This document shows, piece by piece, positions 1 through 8,275 of a stretch of DNA of 43,046 bases. The notes under the pieces were generated by a model. The model did not search any database, was not told the DNA's origin, and worked only from the letters and a program-made list of their open reading frames with translations. The stretch is from Burkholderiales bacterium (GTDB lineage: Bacteria; Pseudomonadota; Gammaproteobacteria; Burkholderiales; Burkholderiaceae), in assembly GCA_947371645.1 (NCBI GenBank), contig CANBQJ010000006.1, positions 1-43,046 of the forward strand. Reading direction: 5' to 3'. Numbering within the stretch: the first letter of the stretch is position 1; the number at the start of each line of letters is the position of its first letter. A program made the position numbers and the translations under genes.

Positions 1-138
1 CTGGTCCCCGATGCCATCCGGCCCTCCCTGGCCAGATTGCTCAAGCGCGCTGCCCCACGCCTCAAGGTGCTGGGCCACAGCGAGATCCCTGAAACCCACT
101 CGATCCGCATTGGTACGCTGATTGGAGGCCACGCATGA
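1..138 (+). CDS. flhA: Flagellar export gate protein FlhA, C-terminal end (partial)
   Basis: The window opens inside a gene whose last 45 codons are readable. They end in a segment like the FlhA C-terminus (VLGHSEIPE, then an Ile-Arg-Ile strand). FlhA is the inner-membrane platform of the flagellar type III export apparatus, and its cytoplasmic tail docks export chaperones. The stop codon overlaps the start codon of flhF (ATGA), which fits the usual flhA-flhF-flhG-fliA order and suggests translational coupling. Only the tail is visible, so the call rests on this short similarity plus gene order. Confidence 0.8.
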   Translation: MVPDAIRPSLARLLKRAAPRLKVLGHSEIPETHSIRIGTLIGGHA

Positions 139-1988
139 ACGTCAAACGCTTTACTGGACGGAACAGCCGCGAGGCCATGCAGAAGGTGAAGGCCGCATTC
201 GGTGACGACGCCGTGGTCCTGTCCACCAAACCTGCGGCCGAAGGCGGCATCGAGATCCTGGCCATGGCCGGCGACAGCGTGCCCAATGTGGAGCATCTGG
301 CCACCGACGCCGAACCCGTCACCTCGTCCCGTGGCCATGCCCGCGACGTCCGTGAAGCTCGTGAACCCCGTGACGAGCGGGTGGAGCCGGTGAGCCTGCC
401 GCCGAAGAAGGCCGTGGCCCGCCAGGCCAGAGAGTCTGTGCAGAGCTTTGCCTCCAGCGTGCAGGACGACGTCAAGCAACTGGCCATGAGCACCTTGTCC
501 TTCCAGGACTATGTGCGTGAACGCATGCTCAAGCGCCGTGAAGCCGCCATGCAGGCCCGCACCGAGCCCGCGATGGCCCAGCCACCGGAGACCCAGTTGA
601 CCCAGCGCTTTGGTTCTCCCAAAGCGAACAAGCCCGGCGTGTCGACCGCCGTGGACCTGAGCGCCGATGCCTTCGAGCGCGCCGACCACCGCGAACCCAT
701 GATGGAGCCTGAGGCCCAGCCCCGCCGTGCCGCCGCACCCCGCGCTGTGGCCCCGGCTGCCCCAGCCGCCCAACAAGCCCAACAGGCCCATCAAGCCCAA
801 CAGGCCCAACAGGCCCAGCAGGCCCGCACCGTGGCCCGCCAGCCCGATGTCCTGGACGACGAGCCTCCGGCACCGCGTGCACGCCCCGTGGCGGCCGCCC
901 CGCGTGCCCAGGTCGTGCCCCTGCGCGGCGAGCACGCCGACCTGACCCTGGACAAGATGCACCCTGCCCGCGATGCCGTGCGCGTCGCCCAGCCGGACCC
1001 GGCCACCATGTCGGCGCTGAAGGCAGCACAAGAAGCCAACGCGAACATGCTGGGCGAACTGCGCGCCATGCGCGAAATGATGCAAGAGCGCTTCGAGACC
1101 ATTGCCTTCATCGAGAAGCTGGGCCGCACGCCTTCGCAGGCCACCCTGGCCCACAAGCTGCTGGACGCCGGCTTCTCGCCGGTGCTCACCCGCAAGATGC
1201 TCGATGCCATGCCGGCCGAAGTGGCCAATGGCCAGCACGACGAGGTGCAATGGGCCTCGCAGGTGCTGCAGCGCAACCTGCCCACTGCAGAGCACGAGCC
1301 GGCCATCGAAGACCTGGGTGGCGTGGTCGCCCTGATCGGTTCGACCGGCGTGGGCAAGACCACCACCACCGCCAAGCTGGCCGCCGTCTTTGCGGCCAAG
1401 TACGGTGCGGCCAACCTGGGCCTCATCACCCTGGACGCCTACCGGGTCGGTGCCCACGACCAGCTGCGCGCCTATGGCCGCATCCTGGGCGTGTCGGTGC
1501 ACATGGCGCACGACCGCGCCGCCCTGGAAGACCTGCTGGAGCTGCTGTCCGGCAAGAAGCTCATCCTGATCGACACCGCCGGCATGGCCCAGCGCGATGG
1601 CCGCACCAAGGAGCTGCTGGACATGCTGTCCCACCCCAGCATCCGCAAGCTGCTGGTGGTCAACACCGCCGCTCAGGGCGACGCCATCGAAGACGTGATG
1701 ATCGCCTACCGCGTGGACCAGTGCGCCGGCGTGATCCTGTCCAAGCTGGACGAGGCCGTGAAGCTCGGTCCGGCACTGGATACGTTAATTCGTCACAAGA
1801 CCAAGGTCCTGGGCGTGGCGAACGGCCAACGGGTGCCGGAAGATTGGCACCGCCTGTCTTCTCAAGCCCTGGTGCACCGAGCCATGCGTGCCAGCCTCAA
1901 CCCAGCCTACCGCCTCGACCCCAACGAGGTCAGCCTGGTGTTTGCCGTTCCTCCAGCGACCGAAGCGATGGCGGCGCGGGCCGAATGA
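135..1988 (+). CDS. flhF: Flagellar biosynthesis GTPase FlhF
   Basis: FlhF is an SRP-type GTPase that sets the place and number of polar flagella and recruits early flagellar parts. The start MNVKRFTGRNSREAMQKVK is the typical FlhF N-terminus. The GTPase part holds the P-loop GSTGVGKT at residues 402-409, DTAG at 480-483 and SKLD at 536-539. At 617 residues it is longer than many family members. The extra length is a Pro/Ala/Gln-rich linker (about residues 130-300) containing six QQA-type repeats. It overlaps the flhA stop by 4 bases and is followed by an flhG-like gene, its usual regulator. The GTPase core looks intact. Confidence 0.95.
   Translation: MNVKRFTGRNSREAMQKVKAAFGDDAVVLSTKPAAEGGIEILAMAGDSVPNVEHLATDAEPVTSSRGHARDVREAREPRDERVEPVSLPPKKAVARQARESVQSFASSVQDDVKQLAMSTLSFQDYVRERMLKRREAAMQARTEPAMAQPPETQLTQRFGSPKANKPGVSTAVDLSADAFERADHREPMMEPEAQPRRAAAPRAVAPAAPAAQQAQQAHQAQQAQQAQQARTVARQPDVLDDEPPAPRARPVAAAPRAQVVPLRGEHADLTLDKMHPARDAVRVAQPDPATMSALKAAQEANANMLGELRAMREMMQERFETIAFIEKLGRTPSQATLAHKLLDAGFSPVLTRKMLDAMPAEVANGQHDEVQWASQVLQRNLPTAEHEPAIEDLGGVVALIGSTGVGKTTTTAKLAAVFAAKYGAANLGLITLDAYRVGAHDQLRAYGRILGVSVHMAHDRAALEDLLELLSGKKLILIDTAGMAQRDGRTKELLDMLSHPSIRKLLVVNTAAQGDAIEDVMIAYRVDQCAGVILSKLDEAVKLGPALDTLIRHKTKVLGVANGQRVPEDWHRLSSQALVHRAMRASLNPAYRLDPNEVSLVFAVPPATEAMAARAE
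771..824 (+). repeat. Six tandem 9-bp repeats inside flhF
   Basis: Six consecutive 9-base units of the pattern CARCARGCC (one unit has CAT in first place) encode QQA or HQA at residues 213-230 of FlhF. They lie in the flexible linker between the N-terminal basic region and the GTPase domain. Repeats of this type can change copy number by slippage. The unit is a multiple of three, so such changes keep the reading frame. Confidence 0.9.
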
Positions 1989-2091
1989 GCCCATGTGCCC
2001 AGGCCAAGTGCCCAACCCATGAGCCACGCGCCATGCTGCTTTGCCGTCGCCCGCTGAACTGCCCCTGCACGCCCCACACCCGCACCCCCAC

Positions 2092-2925
2092 ATGAGCCTC
2101 AGCGCGCCCATCCCCAGAGGATTCATCAGCAGCCCACCGGCCGATCAGGCCCATGGCTTGCGCCAGATGTTCAGCACGCGCAGCCTGCGCTTCATCCCGG
2201 TGGTGGCCAACCCCAGTGCCGGCTGCGGCGGCCTGGTGCTGGAGCGCCTGTGCACGGCCTACGCCAGCGAAGGCCTCCACACCCTGGTGGTGGACGCCAG
2301 CGACCAGGCCCGCCCGCCCTGCGAGCTTGCCGAGTTTGATCTGTCCGAAGGCGTCGAGCCTTTGTCGCGGCAGGTGAGCTACATGGCAGCGAAGGGCCTG
2401 CCCCTGCGCCATGTGGATGCACGTGGCTGCTGCGCCAGCCTGCTGGACGCCCTGGCCGATGCCGCGCCGCAAAGCGATGTGGTGCTGGTACACGCCTCGG
2501 CCAGCGAACTGGTTCGCCTCTTTGCCCAACGTGCACGCGGCCACAACCTGCGCCCGCTGGTCTTCACCAACGACCTGGCCGAAGGCCTCAAAGACGCCTA
2601 CACCAGCGTCAAGCTGCTCAGCGTGCGCGGAGGCTGGATGGCCTATGACCTGGTGGTCTGCGCCGGTGCCAACAGCCGCCAGGCCCCCGCCGTGGCCGAT
2701 CGCCTGGCGCAATGTGCCGACACCTTCATGGGTGTGGCCCAGCGCGACTGGCTTTTGCTGGACCCGCGAGAAAAGCCCGAATCCGACATTGGCCTGCGCC
2801 TGCGCGACATGGCCCAGGGCCTGCTGCGGCAAGCCTTGCCTGTGGCCCTGGGTGACCAGGCCTTCGAGCACCTTGTCTCGCCCGGTGCCGCCTTGCCAGC
2901 CAGCCGTGCCACCTCACTCAACTGA
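2092..2925 (+). CDS. Degenerate FlhG/FleN-like protein without P-loop
   Basis: It sits between flhF and fliA, where the MinD-type ATPase FlhG (FleN, YlxH) is expected. The N-terminus has DQAHGLR at residues 18-24, matching the DQAxxLR helix by which FlhG stimulates the FlhF GTPase. The C-terminal part keeps an FlhG-like segment ending DAYTSVKLL. However, the region aligned with the deviant Walker A loop (KGGVGKT) reads NPSAGCGG and has no lysine, so ATP binding as in MinD is not expected. I chose ATG 2092 because it includes the DQAxxLR helix; TTG 2041 and ATG 2167 are alternatives, and no start has a clear ribosome site. The product is 277 residues. The likely role is control of FlhF and flagellar number, but without an ATPase cycle. 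Confidence 0.75.
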   Translation: MSLSAPIPRGFISSPPADQAHGLRQMFSTRSLRFIPVVANPSAGCGGLVLERLCTAYASEGLHTLVVDASDQARPPCELAEFDLSEGVEPLSRQVSYMAAKGLPLRHVDARGCCASLLDALADAAPQSDVVLVHASASELVRLFAQRARGHNLRPLVFTNDLAEGLKDAYTSVKLLSVRGGWMAYDLVVCAGANSRQAPAVADRLAQCADTFMGVAQRDWLLLDPREKPESDIGLRLRDMAQGLLRQALPVALGDQAFEHLVSPGAALPASRATSLN

Positions 2926-2942
2926 AGTTCATGGAGCCCAAC

Positions 2943-3656
2943 ATGTACACCGCCAAAGGTCGTCTTGAGGTCGACGCCATGCTGCGCCAGTACAGCCCGC
3001 TGGTGCGGCGCCTGGCCCACCAGATGATCGCCAAGCTGCCGGCCAACGTCGAAATCGACGACCTCATCCAGGTGGGCATGATCGGGCTGACCGATGCGCT
3101 CACCCGCTTCGATGCCGGCCAGGGCGTGCAGTTCGAGACCTTTGCGACGCAGCGCATCCGCGGCGCCATGCTCGATGAGCTGCGCGGCGCCGACTGGCTC
3201 AGCCGAGGCACGCGCAAACAGCAGCGTGACATCGAGTCTGCCGTGCACCGCCTGGAACAACGCCTGGGCCGTGCGCCCCACGAAAGCGAAATCGCCAAGG
3301 AAATGGGCATGGAGCTGGCCGACTACCAGGAAATGCTGGGCAAGGTGCGTGGCACCCAGCTCATCTACCTGGAAGACATGAGCGGCGAAGACGGCGACAA
3401 CGACTTCCTGGACCGCCACGTCACCGACGAAGGCAACGACCCGCTGAGCCTGCTGCAAGACCACCGCATGCGCCATGCCCTGGTCGAAGCCATCAAGAAC
3501 CTGCCCGAGCGTGAGCAGTACGTGATGAGCATGTACTACGAGCAGGACATGAACCTCAAGGAAATCGCCGCCGTGCTGGGCGTGACCGAATCGCGCGTTT
3601 GCCAGTTGCACAGCCAGTCGATCGCACGACTGAGGGTCAAGTTGCGTGAGTGGTGA
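2943..3656 (+). CDS. fliA: Flagellar sigma factor FliA (sigma-28)
   Basis: This is the sigma factor for late flagellar and chemotaxis genes. Region 2 is clear (DDLIQVGMIGLTDAL, then FETFATQRIRGAMLDELR), and the region 4 helix-turn-helix reads LKEIAAVLGVTESRVCQLH near the C-terminus. Start ATG 2943 gives MYTAKGRLE, the usual FliA beginning, and has GGAG six bases upstream; the ATG at 2931 would add four residues. The length is 237 residues, normal for the family. It closes the flhA-flhF-flhG operon and is followed by a chemoreceptor with a sigma-28-like promoter. Confidence 0.96.
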   Translation: MYTAKGRLEVDAMLRQYSPLVRRLAHQMIAKLPANVEIDDLIQVGMIGLTDALTRFDAGQGVQFETFATQRIRGAMLDELRGADWLSRGTRKQQRDIESAVHRLEQRLGRAPHESEIAKEMGMELADYQEMLGKVRGTQLIYLEDMSGEDGDNDFLDRHVTDEGNDPLSLLQDHRMRHALVEAIKNLPEREQYVMSMYYEQDMNLKEIAAVLGVTESRVCQLHSQSIARLRVKLREW

Positions 3657-3689
3657 GCCTTGAGCCGGCACATGGCGGGCCAAAAGGGC

Positions 3690-3716
3690 TCAGTTGCATC
3701 CAGTTCTGGTCGATAA
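3690..3716 (+). promoter_or_regulatory. Possible sigma-28 (FliA) promoter for the chemoreceptor gene
   Basis: GTCGATAA at 3709-3716 matches the sigma-28 -10 consensus GCCGATAA at seven of eight positions. A weak -35 (TCAGTT, 3690-3695) lies upstream at roughly the right distance. The start codon at 3750 would then lie about 28 bases downstream of the transcription start. An inverted repeat, TGAGCC (3661-3666) with GGCTCA (3687-3692), overlaps the -35 and may end fliA transcripts, although no T-run follows. Confidence 0.5.
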
Positions 3717-3749
3717 CAAGGTTGTCAACGTACTGAAACTCAACGACGC

Positions 3750-5189
3750 ATGGCGTCCTGGGCTGCCATGAGCAATCAAGATCAAGACAAGGTATGGGGG
3801 CTGCAGAGCCAGGACTTCGTTGTGCTGGCAGCCAGCCTCACGGTCTACGTCGGCACGCTGGCCTACGGCGTTGTCTATGGCGACCTGGCGTTGGCTGCGG
3901 TGCTGGGTGCGCTCATGCTCGCGGCGGCCTGGCTGGCTGCAAAGGCGAGCCAGGGTGGCCAGTTCAGCCAACTCGCCTTGCCGTTTCTGGGCATGGCCAT
4001 GGTGGGGCTGCTGATTCACACCGCCCACGGTCACAACGAGGCCCACTTTGCCGTGTTTGCCTTGCTGGCTTGCATGGGGGCTTACCGCAGTGCCCTGCCG
4101 ATCCTCGTGGCTGCGGTCACCATCGCCGTGCACCACGTTTCCTTCAACCAGTTTCAGGCCTGGGGCTGGGGCCCGCTGTGCTTCACCGAGCCAGGTTGGG
4201 CCAAAGTGGTGGAACACGCCCTGTACGTGGTGGCCGAGTCGGTGGTGCTGCTGCTGATGGCCGCGCGTGCCAAGGCTTCCTTTGGCACGGCGGAAGAACT
4301 GATGGCCCTGGTGGACGGCCTGCGCCGCGAAGACGGCAGCATCGACCTCATGGCCGGACGTCAGCGATCCGATGACCCCCAGGTTCAGCGCTTCATCGAC
4401 GCCATGCACCACATCGCCCAGTCGATCCATGTCGTGCGTGACACCGCTGCCACCTTGCATGCGGCCGCGTCGGAGATCGCTGCGGGCAACCAGTCGCTGA
4501 GTGCACGCACGGAAGAGGCCGCTGCCAGCATCCAGCAGACGGCCGCCTCGATGGACGAGATTGCCAGCTCCATTCAAAGCAGCTCCGGCAACGCGCACAA
4601 CGCCAACCAGCTGGCACAGCAGGCCTCCAGTGTGGCCTCCGAGGGTGGTGAAGCCGTGGGCCGCATGGTCAACACCATGGCCGGCATCCAGCAGTCCAGC
4701 CGCAAGATCACCGACATCATCGGCGTGATCGATGGCATCGCCTTCCAGACCAACATCCTGGCGCTCAACGCGGCCGTGGAAGCGGCCCGTGCGGGTGAGC
4801 AGGGCCGTGGCTTTGCCGTGGTCGCGGCAGAGGTGCGCATGCTGGCGCGGCGCAGCGCCGACGCAGCCAAGGAAATCAAGCAGCTGATCTCCAGCAGCGT
4901 GGAGCAGGTGGAGAGCGGCTCTGCCCTCATCAACACCACGGGTGGCACCATCAGCGAAGTGGTCGATCAGGTGCGTCGGGTCAATGAACTGGTCGGCTTG
5001 ATCGCCACCACCAGCTCCGAGCAAAGCAATGGCATTGCCCAGGTCAACTCGTCGATCGGGAGGCTGGATCAGGCGACCCAGCACAACGCGGCGCTGGTGG
5101 AGCAGACCTCGGCGGCAGCAGAGAGCCTGAGGCAGCAGGCCGACAAGCTCACCCAGGCCATGCAGGTGTTCCGCCTCGCGCCCGCCTGA
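3750..5189 (+). CDS. Methyl-accepting chemotaxis protein with multi-span membrane sensor
   Basis: A chemoreceptor that controls the CheA kinase. The first ~175 residues form about six hydrophobic segments with almost no periplasmic domain, so sensing probably happens in or at the membrane. The C-terminal half is a long coiled-coil signalling domain with the hairpin tip [20 protein letters not shown] and the following [20 protein letters not shown] region. The membrane part carries several histidines (H90, H93, H95, H99, H128, H129, H156), a possible cofactor or metal site. There is no HAMP domain that I can recognise. ATG 3768 is an alternative start that shortens it by six residues. Placement right after fliA and the upstream sigma-28-like site fit a late flagellar gene. 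Confidence 0.9.
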   Translation: MASWAAMSNQDQDKVWGLQSQDFVVLAASLTVYVGTLAYGVVYGDLALAAVLGALMLAAAWLAAKASQGGQFSQLALPFLGMAMVGLLIHTAHGHNEAHFAVFALLACMGAYRSALPILVAAVTIAVHHVSFNQFQAWGWGPLCFTEPGWAKVVEHALYVVAESVVLLLMAARAKASFGTAEELMALVDGLRREDGSIDLMAGRQRSDDPQVQRFIDAMHHIAQSIHVVRDTAATLHAAASEIAAGNQSLSARTEEAAASIQQTAASMDEIASSIQSSSGNAHNANQLAQQASSVASEGGEAVGRMVNTMAGIQQSSRKITDIIGVIDGIAFQTNILALNAAVEAARAGEQGRGFAVVAAEVRMLARRSADAAKEIKQLISSSVEQVESGSALINTTGGTISEVVDQVRRVNELVGLIATTSSEQSNGIAQVNSSIGRLDQATQHNAALVEQTSAAAESLRQQADKLTQAMQVFRLAPA

Positions 5190-5221
5190 ACCCAGGCTTG
5201 CGCGGCAGCTTCAAGGCTGCG

Positions 5222-6142
5222 TCAGCCGATCCGGCCCAGCAAAAGGTACTCCATGAGCACCTTCTGCACATGCAAGCGGTTCTCGGCCTCGTCCCACACA
5301 ACGGACTGAGGGCCATCGATCACGTCGGCCTCGACCTCTTCACCGCGGTGAGCCGGCAGGCAGTGCATGAACAGGGCATCTGGCGCCGCCACGGCCATCA
5401 TGTCGGCATCGACGCACCAGTCGGCAAATGCCTTTTTGCGCTCTTCGTTCTCCGCTTCAAAACCCATGCTGGTCCACACATCGGTGGTGACCAGGTGCGC
5501 GCCACGGCAGGCGTCCATCGGGTCCTTGAAGACCTTGTAGCAATCGGTGCGCGAGATGCCGGCCACGGCCGCGTCGATCTCGTAGCCGCTGGGCGTGCTC
5601 ACGTGCACCGTGAAGCCCAGGATCTCGGCGGCCTGCAACCAGGTGTTGGCCATGTTGTTGCCGTCACCCACCCAGGCCACCACCTTGCCCTTGATCAAGC
5701 CGCGGTGCTCGATGTAGGTGAAGATGTCGGCCAGGATCTGGCAGGGGTGGTACTCGTTGGTCAGGCCGTTGATGACCGGCACGCGCGAGTTGGCCGCGAA
5801 CTTCACCAGCTTCGATTGCTCGTAGGTGCGGATCATCACGATGTCGACCATGCGCGAGATCACCTTGGCGCTGTCCTCGATGGGTTCGCTGCGGCCCAGC
5901 TGGCTGCCGTCGGTGGTCAGGTGCACCACCGAGCCGCCCATCTGGTACATGCCGGCCTCGAAGCTCACGCGGGTGCGGGTGCTGGCCTTCTCGAAGATCA
6001 TGGCCAGGGTGCGGTCCACCAGGGGCGTGTACTTCTCGTAGTTCTTGAAGCGCTTCTTCACCAGCGCCGCGCGCTCGAACAGGTAGACGTACTCCTGCTC
6101 CCGCAGGTCTTTGAACTGCAGATAGTGCTTGATCAGGCTCAT
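5222..6142 (-). CDS. argF: Ornithine carbamoyltransferase
   Basis: It makes citrulline from ornithine and carbamoyl phosphate in arginine synthesis (cytosol). The carbamoyl-phosphate site STRTR is followed by VSFEAGMYQMGG, and the ornithine/catalytic motif HCLPAHRGEE lies near the C-terminus. ATG 6142 (MSLIKHYLQF) gives 306 residues, the normal length; ATG 6154 adds four residues and lies two bases after the argD stop. Neither has a strong ribosome site. It is the second gene of an argD-argF operon. Confidence 0.96.
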   Translation of the reverse strand: MSLIKHYLQFKDLREQEYVYLFERAALVKKRFKNYEKYTPLVDRTLAMIFEKASTRTRVSFEAGMYQMGGSVVHLTTDGSQLGRSEPIEDSAKVISRMVDIVMIRTYEQSKLVKFAANSRVPVINGLTNEYHPCQILADIFTYIEHRGLIKGKVVAWVGDGNNMANTWLQAAEILGFTVHVSTPSGYEIDAAVAGISRTDCYKVFKDPMDACRGAHLVTTDVWTSMGFEAENEERKKAFADWCVDADMMAVAAPDALFMHCLPAHRGEEVEADVIDGPQSVVWDEAENRLHVQKVLMEYLLLGRIG

Positions 6143-6156
6143 ACCGGGCTTCATGT

Positions 6157-7356
6157 TCAGGCTGCAGGCTCGGCCAGAAAGGCCTTGATGAGGGGCACGA
6201 GGATGGCGACGCACTCGTCCGCGTCGGCCGTCGTGAAGATCAAGGGCGGCAGCAGGCGCACCACCGTGTCGGCGGTGACCGACAGCAGCAGGCCGGCATC
6301 CAGCGCACGGGTCAGGATCACGCCGCAGGGGCGGTCCAGCTCGATGCCGATCATCAGGCCCTGGCCGCGGATGTCCTTGACGCCTTCAACGCCGGCCAGC
6401 TCGCGCTTCAAGGCGCCCATGAGGTGCTCGCCCACGTTCGCGGCGTTGGCCATCAGGCCATCGTCTTCCATGATCTGAAGGGTTTCGACGCCTGCGCGCA
6501 TGGCCAGCGGGTTGCCGCCGAAGGTGGTGCCGTGGTTGCCGGCCTTCAGCACGCTGGCGGCCTTGGGGCCACACACGACCGCGCCAATCGGCACGCCTGA
6601 GCCCAGGCCTTTGGCCAGGGGCATCACGTCGGGCAGGATGCCGGCCCACTGGTGGGCAAACCACTTGCCGGTGCGGCCGATGCCACATTGCACTTCATCG
6701 AGCATCAGCAACCAGCCCTGTTCGTCGCACAGCTTGCGCACGGCCTGCAGGTAGTCGGCGCGGGCCGGGTTGATGCCACCTTCACCCTGGATCACCTCCA
6801 GGAAGACGGCGGTGACGTTGGGGTGGGTGCGGGCCACCTCTTGAAGCGCGGCGATGTCATTGAGCGGCACGCGCACAAAGCCCTCGACCAGCGGCTCGAA
6901 ACCGGCGTGCACCTTGGGGTTGCCCGTGGCCGACAGCGTGGCGATGGAGCGGCCATGGAAGGCCTTCTCGTAGACCACGACCTCGGCGCGGGCGATGCCT
7001 TTGTCGTGGCCGTATTTGCGGGCAATCTTCAGCGCGGCCTCGTTGGCTTCCAGGCCGGAGTTGCAGAAGAAGACGTTGGTCAGGCCCGAGCGCTCGACCA
7101 GCATCGCCGCCAGTTCTTCCTGCAGCGGCACCTGGTAGTAGTTGCAGCAGTGGATCATCTTGGCCACCTGGTCCTGCAAGGCGGCCACCAGGCGCGGGTG
7201 CTTGTGGCCCAGGGTGTTGACCGCGATGCCGGCCAGGGCGTCCAGGTAGCGTCGGCCTTCGGTGTCCCAGACGCGGGCGCCTTCGCCGTGCGACAGGGCG
7301 ATGGGCAGGCGGCCATAGGTGGGCATGACGTGGGGCATCGACACAGGGGCGTTCAT
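6157..7356 (-). CDS. argD: Acetylornithine aminotransferase
   Basis: A class III PLP aminotransferase that converts N-acetylglutamate semialdehyde to acetylornithine; related enzymes of this type can also act on succinylornithine or succinyldiaminopimelate. PLP-binding Lys249 lies in LAKGLGSGVPIGA, preceded by LMLDEVQCGIGRTGK with the cofactor aspartate. ATG 7356 (MNAPVSMPH) gives 399 residues, the usual length. The reading frame stays open upstream to 7446, but that stretch crosses a terminator-like hairpin and has no family resemblance. It is the first gene of the operon with argF. Confidence 0.95.
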   Translation of the reverse strand: MNAPVSMPHVMPTYGRLPIALSHGEGARVWDTEGRRYLDALAGIAVNTLGHKHPRLVAALQDQVAKMIHCCNYYQVPLQEELAAMLVERSGLTNVFFCNSGLEANEAALKIARKYGHDKGIARAEVVVYEKAFHGRSIATLSATGNPKVHAGFEPLVEGFVRVPLNDIAALQEVARTHPNVTAVFLEVIQGEGGINPARADYLQAVRKLCDEQGWLLMLDEVQCGIGRTGKWFAHQWAGILPDVMPLAKGLGSGVPIGAVVCGPKAASVLKAGNHGTTFGGNPLAMRAGVETLQIMEDDGLMANAANVGEHLMGALKRELAGVEGVKDIRGQGLMIGIELDRPCGVILTRALDAGLLLSVTADTVVRLLPPLIFTTADADECVAILVPLIKAFLAEPAA

Positions 7357-7380
7357 GGCGGGGTCAACAAAGGCAGATCC

Positions 7381-7409
7381 AAAGAAAACGGCGCAGCCGA
7401 GACTGCGCC
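7381..7409 (-). terminator. Terminator-like hairpin in the argD leader
   Basis: Read on the minus strand, GGCGCAG and CTGCGCC form a perfect 7-bp stem around a 6-base loop (7409 to 7390), followed directly by GTTTTCTTT. This has the shape of an intrinsic terminator, yet it points towards argD and ends only about 25 bases before its start codon. A small open frame crosses it. It may be an attenuator of argD-argF, or it may end an upstream transcript. Confidence 0.6.
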
Positions 7410-7564
7410 CACGAAGGCCCATTCTAAGGAAAGCGCGTGACGACATCGAGGGCGCCGCTGGTGCAACACGTCAAGTTCCGCGCTGGCCGGCCGAAAAGTC
7501 CGAGGCGGATGCACCCGATTTGGGTGTGGCTGACAAGGGGTGACCCACTTCGGGGCACGGGGAC

Positions 7565-7580
7565 TTGGCATCAATGTTGC
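7565..7580 (+). promoter_or_regulatory. Possible sigma-54 promoter
   Basis: TTGGCA (7565-7570) and TTGC (7577-7580) place GG and GC exactly ten bases apart, as in the sigma-54 -24/-12 consensus TTGGCAC-N5-TTGC. The start codon of the DUF3579 gene lies about 28 bases past the predicted transcription start. No enhancer-binding site was identified. Confidence 0.4.
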
Positions 7581-7619
7581 GGCCTGCGAACAGGTCCGCG
7601 ACAATGGAGGGCAATACGC

Positions 7620-8126
7620 ATGGAAACGATCGAACAGGCCGTGTCCAGCAACCAGGCACCTGGCGCAGCCCACCCGCTGACGCCAGTGCCGGCATCCCGC
7701 CCCGCGCTGGTGACCCCGGCAATGGTGGCGGCTCCTCCACCGTCTGCCAGGACAACCCTGGTTCAGCCCGCTGTCGGAATCGCATCTGTGTCTTCAACGT
7801 CGCCCGTTGTCAGCAAGCCCCGTGAATTTTTGATTCAGGGTGTCACCAAAAGCGGTCACACCTTCCGGCCCAGCGACTGGGCAGAACGCCTGGCTGGCGC
7901 GATGTCCAGTTTTCGCCCGGGTGGCGCCGGGCGTGGTCCGGGCGCCTACATCGGCTACTCGCCTTACTGCGTGCCCACCAGCATGGGCAACATCAAGTGC
8001 GTCGTCGTCAACGAGGCCTTGCGAGATCTGGAGCCCATGGCCTGGGACTTCGTGATGAACTTCGCCAAAGACAACGACCTGCAGGTCGTGGAGGCCTGCC
8101 TGCTGCCGGACGCCCCACGGGGCTGA
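7620..8126 (+). CDS. DUF3579 family protein
   Basis: This 168-residue protein has an Ala/Pro/Ser/Thr-rich first ~65 residues, probably disordered, followed by a ~95-residue domain that I recognise as DUF3579. Its hallmark segments are FLIQGVTKSGHTFRPSDWAERL, shown here only as landmarks (FLIQG, FRPSDWAERL), then YSPYCVP and VVVNEALRDLEPMAWDFV. Function is unknown. The domain is common in Betaproteobacteria near arg genes and rpsT, as here. ATG 7620 has GGAGG upstream; the frame stays open to 7437 without a better start. A bidirectional terminator follows. Confidence 0.85.
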   Translation: METIEQAVSSNQAPGAAHPLTPVPASRPALVTPAMVAAPPPSARTTLVQPAVGIASVSSTSPVVSKPREFLIQGVTKSGHTFRPSDWAERLAGAMSSFRPGGAGRGPGAYIGYSPYCVPTSMGNIKCVVVNEALRDLEPMAWDFVMNFAKDNDLQVVEACLLPDAPRG

Positions 8127-8201
8127 TGCGGCGAGGCGCCATGGTGGGGCAAACGTCACGCCTTCCCAAAGTTGGCCTCAAAAGTTGAACCCCATAAGAG
8201 A

Positions 8202-8233
8202 AAAACCCGCGAGGTGCAAACCAGGCGGGTTTT
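8202..8233. terminator. Bidirectional intrinsic terminator
   Basis: AAAACCCGC (8202-8210) and GCGGGTTTT (8225-8233) form a perfect 9-bp stem with a 14-base loop. It carries T-runs on both strands and lies between the convergent DUF3579 gene and rpsT, so it can end transcripts from both sides. Confidence 0.88.
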
Positions 8234-8275
8234 GTCATGGATGCACCCTTGAGGGTGCAGCATCGTCAGCGGAGA

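Noticed and set aside
1250..2095. A 281-codon frame overlapping the end of flhF
   Set aside because: It is rich in Arg, Pro, Gly and His, overlaps the conserved GTPase domain and has no recognisable motif.
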